NCBI RefSeq assembly: GCF_017308985.1
Contig: NZ_JADWPE010000002.1
Coordinates: 806,001 to 870,000, forward strand
Direction of reading: 5' to 3'
Source: Lysobacter changpingensis
GTDB lineage: Bacteria > Pseudomonadota > Gammaproteobacteria > Xanthomonadales > Xanthomonadaceae
Length of the DNA: 64,000 nt
This document shows positions 9,195-17,132 of the stretch, one piece after another (within the stretch, counting starts at the first letter, position 1; each line of letters opens with the position of its first letter). Under the pieces are notes generated by a model. That model did not search any database. It worked only from the letters and a program-made list of their open reading frames with translations, and was not told the DNA's origin. Position numbers and translations under genes: made by a program.

Positions 9195-9914
9195 TCAGGC
9201 GGCGCGCACGGTGCGCTGCTCGATGCGCTTCTCGGGCGTGGCGTTGACGACGATGCGGTCGACGTAGATGCCCGAAAGGTGCACGTGATCGGGGTCGATC
9301 TGGCCGACTTCGACCAGTTCCTCGACTTCGACGATGCAGACGGCGCCGGCCATCGCGCAGGCCGGATTGAAGTTGCGCGCGGTCTTGCGGAACACCAGGT
9401 TGCCGGCCTTGTCGGCCTTCCACGCCTTCACCAGCGAGACGTCGGCCTTGAGCGCGGTTTCCATCACGTAATGGTGGCCGTCGAATTCGCGCGTTTCCTT
9501 GCCTTCGGCGACGACGGTGCCGTAGCCGGTGCGCGTGAAGAACGCCGGGATGCCCGCGCCGCCCGCGCGCAGGCGCTCGGCCAGCGTGCCCTGCGGGTTG
9601 AATTCCAGCTCCAGTTCGCCGGAGAGGAACTGGCGCTCGAACTCCTTGTTCTCGCCGACGTAGGACGAAATCATCTTCCTGATCTGCCGCGTCTCCAGCA
9701 GCAGGCCCAGGCCGAAGCCGTCGACGCCGGCGTTGTTGGAGATCGCGGTGAGCCCCTTGGCGCCGCTGTCGCGCAATGCGGCGATCAGCGCCTCGGGAAT
9801 CCCGCACAGGCCGAAACCGCCGACGGCGAGCGTCTGCCCGTCGGCGACGATGCCGTCGAGCGCCGCCTTCGCGCTGGGGAAAACCTTGTTCTTGCCGTTT
9901 TGCGTCGCGGCCAT
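9195..9914 (-). CDS. scoA: 3-oxoacid CoA-transferase subunit A
   Basis: The 239-residue alpha subunit of the heterodimeric CoA-transferase whose beta subunit follows 24 bp downstream. The glycine-rich [10 protein letters not shown] motif lies at about residues 32-41, and [15 protein letters not shown] follows, both typical of SCOT/AtoD alpha chains. The first gene of an apparent scoA-scoB-galE operon, divergent from the ATP-grasp gene across 135 bp. It could use acetoacetate from tyrosine breakdown or from polyhydroxybutyrate turnover; the window does not decide between them. Confidence 0.92.
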   Translation of the reverse strand: MAATQNGKNKVFPSAKAALDGIVADGQTLAVGGFGLCGIPEALIAALRDSGAKGLTAISNNAGVDGFGLGLLLETRQIRKMISSYVGENKEFERQFLSGELELEFNPQGTLAERLRAGGAGIPAFFTRTGYGTVVAEGKETREFDGHHYVMETALKADVSLVKAWKADKAGNLVFRKTARNFNPACAMAGAVCIVEVEELVEVGQIDPDHVHLSGIYVDRIVVNATPEKRIEQRTVRAA

Positions 9915-10049
9915 GACGGACTCCGTTCGGTTCTGCGCAATGGCCGGCAGTTTACCGTGGCCGCGCGACGCGCCCCACCGTACGTTCGGGCATGCGGCGG
10001 GGAGTTGCTCTCATCGCGGCCGGAGGCCGCCAGCGTCTAGACTTCGGGC

Positions 10050-10964
10050 ATGACCCGGATCGCCCTCGTGACCGCCATCGCCGCCGCAGGTGCCGACGAC
10101 GACCTGGCGCCGCTGCTCGACGCCTGCGCCCGTGCCGGCCTTGCCGCCCATGTCCGCGCCTGGGACGACCCGACCGTCGGCTGGAGCCGCTTCGATGCGG
10201 CGATCCTGCGTTCGCCCTGGGATTACGTGCCGCGGCTGCGCGAATTCCTCGCATGGAGCGCGCGCGTGTCGACGCAGACGCGGCTGATCAATCCGCTCCA
10301 CGTCATCGGCTGGAACACCGACAAGCACTATCTCGCCGACCTCGCCACGCGTGGCGCGCCGATCGTCCCGACGGTGTTCGTCGAACCGGACATGGAACCG
10401 CTGCCGGCGTTGCAGGCGTTCCTCGCCGAACATGCGGACGCGGCGGAGTTCGTCGTGAAGCCGAGCGTGGGCGCGGGCTCGAAGGATGCGCAGCGCTACG
10501 CGCGGTCGCAGGAATTCGCCGCGGCCAACCATCTCGCGCGCCTGCTCGACGCCGATCGCAGCGCGATGCTGCAGCCGTATCTCGCGTCGGTGGACGAACA
10601 CGGCGAAACCGCGCTGATGTTCTTCGCCGGCGAATTCAGCCACGCGATCCGCAAGGGCGCGCTGCTGCGGCCGGGCGAAGCGCCCACGAACCATCTGTTC
10701 GCCGCCGAAGCGATCGCGCCGCGGCTGCCGTCGCAAGAAGAATTCTCACTGGCGGATCGCGTCATGGCAGCCGCACGCGATGCGCTGGGCCTGGACGAAG
10801 CGCCGCTTTACGCGCGCGTCGACCTCATCCACGACGGTGCCGGCACGCCGCGCCTGCTCGAACTCGAGCTGTGCGAGCCGTCGCTGTTCTTCGCGCATGC
10901 GCCGGGCAGCGCGGAGCGGTTCGCGTCGTTGCTGGCGAAGCGCCTCGGCGGCGTTTCGCCCTGA
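10050..10964 (+). CDS. ATP-grasp domain protein (RimK/GshB-like ligase)
   Basis: A 304-residue single-domain ATP-grasp protein. The N-terminal third resembles the pre-ATP-grasp fold (AAILRSPWDYV). The middle has the Lys-containing FVVKPSVGAGSKD phosphate-binding region, and the C-terminal part has the Mg-binding ARVDLIHDGAGTPRLLELELCEPSLFF. Members of this superfamily join a carboxylate to an amine or thiol through an acyl-phosphate. No substrate-specific partner sits beside it. It is a monocistronic gene ending at a hairpin before the convergent manC. Family is certain, substrate unknown. Confidence 0.8.
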   Translation: MTRIALVTAIAAAGADDDLAPLLDACARAGLAAHVRAWDDPTVGWSRFDAAILRSPWDYVPRLREFLAWSARVSTQTRLINPLHVIGWNTDKHYLADLATRGAPIVPTVFVEPDMEPLPALQAFLAEHADAAEFVVKPSVGAGSKDAQRYARSQEFAAANHLARLLDADRSAMLQPYLASVDEHGETALMFFAGEFSHAIRKGALLRPGEAPTNHLFAAEAIAPRLPSQEEFSLADRVMAAARDALGLDEAPLYARVDLIHDGAGTPRLLELELCEPSLFFAHAPGSAERFASLLAKRLGGVSP

Positions 10965-10980
10965 CGGCCGCATCGTCCAA

Positions 10981-11001
10981 GGCGCCCCGGACCGGGGCGC
11001 C
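10981..11001. terminator. GC-rich palindrome between convergent genes
   Basis: The sequence GGCGCCCC-GGACC-GGGGCGCC forms an eight-bp stem with a five-base loop in the 49-bp gap between the ATP-grasp gene and manC. There is no T-tract. It probably serves both strands as a termination or 3'-end stabilising hairpin. Confidence 0.5.
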
Positions 11002-11013
11002 CTGGGGTATCGC

Positions 11014-12426
11014 TTACGAACGCCCGTACACGTCTTCCAGGCGGACGATGTCGTCCTCGCCCAGGTAGCCACCGGACTGCACTTCGATCAGCTCGACAGG
11101 TTCGGTGCCGCGGTTGCGCAGACGATGCACGCTGCCCAATGGGATGTAGGTGCTTTCGTTCTCGTGCAGGTCGAACACGCGGTCGTCGCAGGTGACCTCG
11201 GCGACGCCGGAGACGACGATCCAGTGTTCGGCGCGATGCGCGTGTTTCTGCAGGCTGAGCGCGGCGCCGGGCTTCACCATGATGCGCTTGACCTGGAAGC
11301 GCGGTCCGACACCGATGGAGTCGTAACTACCCCACGGACGGTAGACCTTGCGATGGAACAGGTGCTCCTGGCGACCGTCGGACTTCAACTTGTCGACGAT
11401 GGCCTTGACGTCCTGGACCCGGTCCTTGCGCGCCACCAGCGTGGCGTCGGGCGTATCGACGATCACCAGGTCCTCGACGCCGATCGTGGCAACCATGCGC
11501 CGCTCCGACGCACGCACGAGACTGTCGCGCGTGTCGACGGCGATCACGTCGCCTTCGTACCGATTGCCGTCTCCGTCGCGCTGCGCGACCGACCACAGCG
11601 ACGACCACGACCCGATGTCGCTCCAGCCGCAGCTCACCGGAACCACGGCAGCCCTGTCGGTTTTCTCCATCACCGCGTAGTCGATCGAGTCGCTCGGACT
11701 CGCCGCGAAGGCGTCGTGATCGACGCGGGTGAAATCGAGGTCGGCCTTCGCACCGCCCATGGCGGCGCGCGCGGCCTCCAGGATCGCCGGCGCATGGCGC
11801 CCAAGCTCGTCCAGATAGCGTTGCGCGCCGAAGAGGAACATGCCCGAATTCCAGGCGTACGTGCCCTCGGCGACATAGCGCTCGGCCGTCGCCTTGTCCG
11901 GCTTTTCGACGAAGCGCTCGACACGGAAGCCGCCTTCTCCGAGCTCGGTGCCTCGCAGGATGTAGCCGTAGCCCGTCTCGGCGTATTCGGGGCGGATGCC
12001 GAACGTGACCAGCCAGCCCTCGTGGGCCAGCCCGGTCGCGGCTTCGACGGCGGCGCGGAACGCCGCTTCGTCCTCGATGAGGTGGTCGGCCGGCATCACC
12101 AGCAACATCGCCTCCCGGTCGCGCGCCAGCGCGTGCAGCGCGGCCAGCGCGATCGCCGGGGCGGTGCTGCGCGCGGCGGGCTCCAGGAGGATGCCGCCGC
12201 TGGCGATTCCCGCGCCCTGCAGTTGTTCTCCGACCATGAACCGGTGGTCGTCGGCGCAGACGGTGATGGGCGGCTGCGCGCCGGGCAGCTTGCTCGCCCG
12301 CCGCACGGTTTCCTGATACAGCGAGTGATCGCCGACGAGCGCCAGGAACTGCTTGGGCTGGTTCTGGCGGGACAACGGCCAGAGCCGGGTTCCGCTGCCG
12401 CCGCTGAGAATGACCGGATGAAGCAT
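11014..12426 (-). CDS. manC: Mannose-1-phosphate guanylyltransferase / mannose-6-phosphate isomerase
   Basis: A 470-residue bifunctional enzyme (XanB in Xanthomonas, AlgA in Pseudomonas) supplying GDP-mannose. The N-terminal nucleotidyltransferase has GGSGTRLWPLSRQNQPKQFL at residues 8-27 and FVEKPDKATA in the middle. The C-terminal cupin (about 350-470) is a type II phosphomannose isomerase with VKPGAALSLQKHAHRAEHWIV, whose histidines bind metal. Length is the usual one for the fused form. It faces etfB divergently. Xanthomonas usually has xanA next to it and rmlBACD between it and etf; neither is present here. Confidence 0.94.
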   Translation of the reverse strand: MLHPVILSGGSGTRLWPLSRQNQPKQFLALVGDHSLYQETVRRASKLPGAQPPITVCADDHRFMVGEQLQGAGIASGGILLEPAARSTAPAIALAALHALARDREAMLLVMPADHLIEDEAAFRAAVEAATGLAHEGWLVTFGIRPEYAETGYGYILRGTELGEGGFRVERFVEKPDKATAERYVAEGTYAWNSGMFLFGAQRYLDELGRHAPAILEAARAAMGGAKADLDFTRVDHDAFAASPSDSIDYAVMEKTDRAAVVPVSCGWSDIGSWSSLWSVAQRDGDGNRYEGDVIAVDTRDSLVRASERRMVATIGVEDLVIVDTPDATLVARKDRVQDVKAIVDKLKSDGRQEHLFHRKVYRPWGSYDSIGVGPRFQVKRIMVKPGAALSLQKHAHRAEHWIVVSGVAEVTCDDRVFDLHENESTYIPLGSVHRLRNRGTEPVELIEVQSGGYLGEDDIVRLEDVYGRS

Positions 12427-12477
12427 TTGGACTCCGCCTTGGGGGGAACGAGCCCGCTGAAGGGTACCGGATCGGGC

Positions 12478-12506
12478 TGCCCCGGCCGAAGCCGGGATTC
12501 CAGACA
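12478..12506. repeat. Dispersed palindrome family A copy
   Basis: A CCCGGC-CGAA-GCCGGG hairpin (12481-12496) followed by ATTCCAG. It is the inverse orientation of the element at 40-68. It lies between the divergent manC and etfB genes, within the manC upstream region. Confidence 0.55.
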
Positions 12507-12647
12507 ATGAACGGATTGCGGCGCGCCTACCGTCCCTGCCGGACGCAGGAAGACCGATTCCATCCGCCTGCGTAGGGAGCCCCACTCGGCTAGAATCGCC
12601 GGTTCTCGGCCCGCTTTCGGCCCAGCAACCATAGGAATCCCCGCACG

Positions 12648-13394
12648 ATGAAGATCCTCGTCGGCTACAAGCGCGTGGTGGACTTCAATGTCCGCATCCA
12701 GGTCAAGCCGGACGGCTCCGGCGTGGTCACCGACGGCGTCAAGCTGTCGGCCAACCCGTTCGACGAAATCGCGCTGGAAGAAGCCCTGCGCCTGCGCGAC
12801 AAGGGCATCGCGACCGAGGTCGTGGTCGCCACCATCGCCCCGGCCGACGCCCAGGCGCACCTGCGCAACGGCCTGGCAATGGGCGCCAACCGCGCCATCC
12901 ACGTCGTGTCCGACCAGCCGATCCAGCCGCTGACCGCCGCACGCACGCTGCTCAAGCTGATCGAGAAGGAACAGCCGGACCTGGTGATCCTCGGCAAGCA
13001 GGCCATCGACGACGACGCCAACCAGACCGGCCAGATGCTCGCCACGCTGTGGGGCCGTCCGCAGGCGACGTTCGCCTCGAAGCTGGAGGTGGAAGGCGGC
13101 AAGGCCACGGTCACGCGCGAAGTCGATGCCGGACTGGAAACGCTCGAAGTCGACCTGCCGGCGGTCGTCACCACCGACCTGCGCCTGAACGAGCCGCGCT
13201 TCATCAAGCTGCCGGACATCATGAAGGCCAAGAGCAAGCCGCTGGAAACCGTGCAGTTCGCCGATCTCGGCGTCGATGCCGGCGAAGGCCTCAAGACCAC
13301 GCACTACGCCGCGCCGGCCAAGCGCAGCAAGGGCGTGATGGTGAAGGACGCGGCCGAACTGGTCGCCGCACTCAAGCAGAAGGGGCTGCTGTAA
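12648..13394 (+). CDS. etfB: Electron transfer flavoprotein beta subunit
   Basis: A 248-residue AMP-binding subunit of ETF, which collects electrons from acyl-CoA and related dehydrogenases. The start MKILVGYKRVVDFNVRI is the classical EtfB N terminus. The family signature with VATIAPADAQAHLRNGLAMGANRAI and the recognition-loop KAKSKPLE region are present. Its stop codon overlaps the etfA start by one base (TAATG), so the subunits are translationally coupled. An AGGA ribosome site lies upstream. In Xanthomonas this gene marks one edge of the LPS locus. Confidence 0.96.
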   Translation: MKILVGYKRVVDFNVRIQVKPDGSGVVTDGVKLSANPFDEIALEEALRLRDKGIATEVVVATIAPADAQAHLRNGLAMGANRAIHVVSDQPIQPLTAARTLLKLIEKEQPDLVILGKQAIDDDANQTGQMLATLWGRPQATFASKLEVEGGKATVTREVDAGLETLEVDLPAVVTTDLRLNEPRFIKLPDIMKAKSKPLETVQFADLGVDAGEGLKTTHYAAPAKRSKGVMVKDAAELVAALKQKGLL

Positions 13395-14341
13395 TGAGCA
13401 AGGTACTCATCGTCGCCGAACACCTGGACGGCAAGCTCAACGCCTCCACCGCCAAGTGCGTTTCCGCTGCCCAGGCGCTGAAACCCGAGTCCATCGACAT
13501 CGTGGTGCTGGCCGCCGATCCGTCGGCCGTTGCCTCCGAAGCCGCGCAGATCGCCGGCGTCGGCAAGGTGCTGACGGTCGCCAACGCGGCCAACGCGAAC
13601 GCCATCGCGCAGATCCTGGCACCGCAGGTGGCGAAGATCGCCGCCGGTTACACCCACGTCTTCGGCCCGAGCACCACCTTCGGCAAGGACCTGATGCCGT
13701 GCGTCGCCGCGCTGCTGGGCGTGTCGCAGGTGTCCGACGTCATGGCCGCGGAAGGCAGCCACACCTTCAAGCGCCCGATCTACGCGGGCAACGCGATCAT
13801 CACCGTCGAAGCGCCGGCCGGACAGACCGTGGTCGCCACCGTGCGCACGGCCTCGTGGCCGGAAGCGGCGAGGGGCGGCAATGCGGCGGTCGAAGCCGCC
13901 AGCGTCGACGCCGCCCTGCCCTCGCACACGCGCTTCGTCGGCCTGGCGGCCGGCAAGTCGGATCGCCCGGACCTGCAGTCGGCGCGCCGCGTCGTCTCCG
14001 GTGGTCGCGGCGTCGGATCGGCGGAGAACTTCAAGGTCATCTACGCGCTGGCCGACAAGCTCGGCGCCGCCGTCGGCGCATCGCGCGCCGCGGTCGACGC
14101 GGGCTACGTGCCGAACGAACTGCAGGTCGGCCAGACCGGCAAGATCATCGCGCCGGAGCTCTACATCGCCGTCGGCATCAGCGGCGCGATCCAGCACCTG
14201 ACCGGCATCAAGGACGCCGGCACCATCGTGGCGATCAACAAGGACGGCGACGCGCCGATCTTCGAGATCGCGGATATCGGGCTGGTGGGGGATCTGTTCA
14301 GCCTTCTCCCTGAACTTACGACTGCCCTACAGTCCGGTTAG
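13394..14341 (+). CDS. etfA: Electron transfer flavoprotein alpha subunit
   Basis: A 315-residue FAD-carrying ETF subunit. The C-terminal FAD domain has [31 protein letters not shown] and [17 protein letters not shown], the diagnostic EtfA motifs. It starts within the etfB stop codon. The O-antigen island begins only 17 bp after its stop on the same strand, so read-through into the first island gene is possible. Electrons from ETF would pass to the ETF-QO encoded at 5879. Confidence 0.96.
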   Translation: MSKVLIVAEHLDGKLNASTAKCVSAAQALKPESIDIVVLAADPSAVASEAAQIAGVGKVLTVANAANANAIAQILAPQVAKIAAGYTHVFGPSTTFGKDLMPCVAALLGVSQVSDVMAAEGSHTFKRPIYAGNAIITVEAPAGQTVVATVRTASWPEAARGGNAAVEAASVDAALPSHTRFVGLAAGKSDRPDLQSARRVVSGGRGVGSAENFKVIYALADKLGAAVGASRAAVDAGYVPNELQVGQTGKIIAPELYIAVGISGAIQHLTGIKDAGTIVAINKDGDAPIFEIADIGLVGDLFSLLPELTTALQSG

Positions 14342-14358
14342 TATCGGGCTCCCCTCGG

Positions 14359-15894
14359 ATGGGCTCCGATATGCACGAACTGTATCTGTCCAGTGACAGC
14401 CATATCGAGGTCGAGGCCGGAGCGGCGCCTCCTCCCAGCAGATGGATGACCATCGGCCATAGCGGCGTCGCCCGCCCCGCCCTGCTGCTGCTCGCGGGCG
14501 AGCGGGTGCGGCTGGGTTCCATCACGATCTCCAGTGGGCAGCGGATGGCCGTGCGCTACGGCGCTGCCCACGGCAACCTGAGCCGGGACGGCGCCGAGCT
14601 CTTCATCGAACTGATCGACGACAAGGGCGGTACCCATCGCATCGGCGCCTTGAAGGTGCCGTACGGGGAATTCGGGCTCGCTCCCCGCCATGCGTACTTC
14701 GACCTGAGCCCTTGGATGGGTGCGCAGTTCACCGTCCGCCTGGTCTGCGGCGCGGGCGATGCGAACGATCCGCGCGGCGACTGGATCGCGATCTACGACC
14801 TGGCGGTCGGCAGCGAGGAGCGCATGGGCGCGTTGCGTGCGATGGCGTTCCGCAAGGAGCGCATCGCGAACGAGATCGCGCATTTTTCCAGCGTCTACGA
14901 TCATTCGATGTACCAGGGCTCGCTGGACCGGTCCGGGAGCGCGGTCCCGCCCGCCGAATGCATCCCCCTGCATGAGCTGCTGGCGAACGCGCGGGCGACG
15001 CAGCAGCAGCCGGCACCGCCCGGCAGGCCCGAGTTTCCGTTCCCGCATCAGCTGGCCCGGTTCCCTTCCGGCGCCTACGAGTACGCACACCACCTGCTTG
15101 GAAGCACGCTGCAGGCGACGGCGCCGGACTTCGGCGAACGGCTGGTGCGCGCCGCGGAACGCCTGCAGGCCACGCCCAACAAGCCCGTGCGGATCCTTTC
15201 GCTCTGCGCGGGAGCGGCCAGGATCGAGGCGCAGTTCGCATCGCGCGTCGGCGATCGCGCACGGTGGACGCTGCTCGACATCAGCCGCGACCTGCTGAAG
15301 AGCGCGGCGCTGAACTTCCCGCCGGACCAGCAACCGCGGCTGATCCTGGCCGACGTCAACGAGATCCGGGACTTCGGCGAGCAGTACGACATCGTGATGT
15401 GCGTCTCGGCACTGCACCACGTCGTCGAACTGGAGGGCGTGCTGAACTTCATTCGCGATGCCCTCACCGATGACGGCGAGTTCTGGAGCATCGGCGAAGC
15501 CATCGGTCGCAGCGGCAACCGCCTGTTCGACGAGGACTACCGGGTCGGCAACTCGGTCTTCCGTGCGCTTCCCGAGCGGTATCGTCGCAACCGCAACACC
15601 GGTCGTGTCGACGAAGATCTGCCCAACGTCGATTTCTCGGACGCGACGTTCGAGGGAATCCGCAGCGACGAGATCGAACCACTGCTGCTCCATCGCTTCG
15701 AACCCATCGCGGTGTATCGGCGCAACTGCTTCCTGTGGCGCCTCGTCGACCTGGCCTATTCCGACAACTACGATCTTTCGCGAGAGGGGGATGTCCTGCG
15801 CATCCATTCCCTCGTCGAACAGGAACTCGCGCATTTCAGGAACGGCGGTCGCCCGACCGAGCTCCATGGCACGTTCCGCAAGCGCGCTCTTTGA
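14359..15894 (+). CDS. Class I SAM-dependent methyltransferase with large N-terminal domain
   Basis: A 511-residue two-part protein. The C-terminal half (about 230-400) is a class I methyltransferase: ILSLCAGAARIEAQF is motif I, DISRDLLKSA follows as the acidic beta-2 end, and DIVMCVSALHHVVELEGVLNFI is motif IV. The N-terminal 170 residues are rich in beta-strand-like sequence (YFDLSPWMGAQFTVRLVCG) and could be a glycan-binding beta-sandwich, but I recognise no family. It sits 17 bp after etfA and 22 bp before wecB, at the edge of the O-antigen locus, so methylation of a surface sugar is a fair inference. An ATG four codons later is an alternative start. Confidence 0.75.
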   Translation: MGSDMHELYLSSDSHIEVEAGAAPPPSRWMTIGHSGVARPALLLLAGERVRLGSITISSGQRMAVRYGAAHGNLSRDGAELFIELIDDKGGTHRIGALKVPYGEFGLAPRHAYFDLSPWMGAQFTVRLVCGAGDANDPRGDWIAIYDLAVGSEERMGALRAMAFRKERIANEIAHFSSVYDHSMYQGSLDRSGSAVPPAECIPLHELLANARATQQQPAPPGRPEFPFPHQLARFPSGAYEYAHHLLGSTLQATAPDFGERLVRAAERLQATPNKPVRILSLCAGAARIEAQFASRVGDRARWTLLDISRDLLKSAALNFPPDQQPRLILADVNEIRDFGEQYDIVMCVSALHHVVELEGVLNFIRDALTDDGEFWSIGEAIGRSGNRLFDEDYRVGNSVFRALPERYRRNRNTGRVDEDLPNVDFSDATFEGIRSDEIEPLLLHRFEPIAVYRRNCFLWRLVDLAYSDNYDLSREGDVLRIHSLVEQELAHFRNGGRPTELHGTFRKRAL

Positions 15895-15916
15895 ACCAGC
15901 ATCTCCACGGGAATAA

Positions 15917-17044
15917 ATGAATCAACGCAGCAAGAAAGTCCTGGTGGCCTTCGGCACCAGGCCAGAGGCGATCAAGATGGCGCCGGTCATCAAGGCACTC
16001 GCCGCAGCGCCCGCCGTCGAGCCGATCGTGGTGGTGACCGCCCAGCACCGGCAGATGCTCGACCAGGTCCTGGACCTGTTCGGCATCACGCCCGACGACG
16101 ACCTCAACGTGATGGAGCCGGGGCAGACCTTGCCGGGCCTGTTCGGCAAGATCGTCTCCGGCATGAGCGAAGTCATCGGCAGGCACAAGCCGGACCTTGT
16201 GCTCGTGCATGGCGACACGAGCACGACGCTGGCCTCCGCCCTTGCGGCCTTCTACAACCGCACGCCGGTCGGCCATGTCGAAGCGGGATTGCGGACGGGC
16301 AACCTCTATGCGCCATGGCCTGAAGAGGGCAACCGCTGCATGACGGCTCCTCTGGCCAGCCTGCACTTCGCACCAACCGCGACCGCGCGCGACAACCTGC
16401 TGCGCGAAGGCGTTGCGGACGGGAAGATCCTGGTGACCGGCAACACCGTGATCGACGCGCTGCTTGAAGTCATCGGCAAGATCGAAGCCTCGCCAGAGCT
16501 GCAGGCTTCGCTGTCCGCGCAGTTCCCGTTCCTCGAGGAGGGCAAGCGGCTGATCCTGGTGACCGGTCATCGCCGCGAGAACTTCGGTGGCGGATTCGAG
16601 CAGATCTGCCTGGCGCTCAAGGCCATCGCCGACCGGGGCGACACCCAGGTCGTGTATCCGGTGCACCTCAATCCGAACGTGCAGGAACCGGTCAACCGCA
16701 TCCTCGCCAACCACCCTGGCGTCACGCTGATCCCGCCGCTGGACTACCTGCCGTTCGTGTACCTGATGTCGCGCGCCTACCTGATCATCACCGACTCCGG
16801 TGGCGTGCAGGAGGAGGCTCCGTCGCTCGGCAAGCCGGTCCTGGTGATGCGCGATACCACCGAGCGCCCGGAAGCGGTCGAGGCCGGCACGGTGGTGCTG
16901 GTGGGCACCGACAGCCGGAAGATCGTCGCCGAAGCGAACCGCCTGCTGGATGAGCCGTCTGCCTACGAGCAGTTCGCACGCGCCCACAATCCCTACGGGG
17001 ACGGGCAGGCCTCCAGGCGGATCGTCGAACGCATCCTGGCCTGA
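15917..17044 (+). CDS. wecB: UDP-N-acetylglucosamine 2-epimerase (non-hydrolysing)
   Basis: A 375-residue enzyme converting UDP-GlcNAc to UDP-ManNAc, a precursor for ManNAc or ManNAcA in surface polysaccharides. The motifs [39 protein letters not shown] and [20 protein letters not shown] are all intact and typical of the WecB/MnaA family. It follows the methyltransferase gene by 22 bp. No UDP-ManNAc dehydrogenase (wecC) is next to it, so ManNAc itself may be the product used, or the dehydrogenase may lie elsewhere. Confidence 0.95.
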   Translation: MNQRSKKVLVAFGTRPEAIKMAPVIKALAAAPAVEPIVVVTAQHRQMLDQVLDLFGITPDDDLNVMEPGQTLPGLFGKIVSGMSEVIGRHKPDLVLVHGDTSTTLASALAAFYNRTPVGHVEAGLRTGNLYAPWPEEGNRCMTAPLASLHFAPTATARDNLLREGVADGKILVTGNTVIDALLEVIGKIEASPELQASLSAQFPFLEEGKRLILVTGHRRENFGGGFEQICLALKAIADRGDTQVVYPVHLNPNVQEPVNRILANHPGVTLIPPLDYLPFVYLMSRAYLIITDSGGVQEEAPSLGKPVLVMRDTTERPEAVEAGTVVLVGTDSRKIVAEANRLLDEPSAYEQFARAHNPYGDGQASRRIVERILA

Positions 17045-17056
17045 CGGCGCTTTAGA

Positions 17057-17084
17057 ACAGGGCGGCGCATCCGCTTCGCCCTGT
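17057..17084. terminator. Hairpin after wecB
   Basis: Eight-bp arms ACAGGGCG and CGCCCTGT flank a twelve-base spacer in the gap between wecB and the convergent phosphoglycerol transferase-like gene. No T-tract follows. It is possibly a shared 3'-end structure. Confidence 0.4.
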
Positions 17085-17132
17085 GGGCGCTGGGCCTTTC
17101 ATAGGGGCGAGCATCAGCCTGCCCCGCATCGC

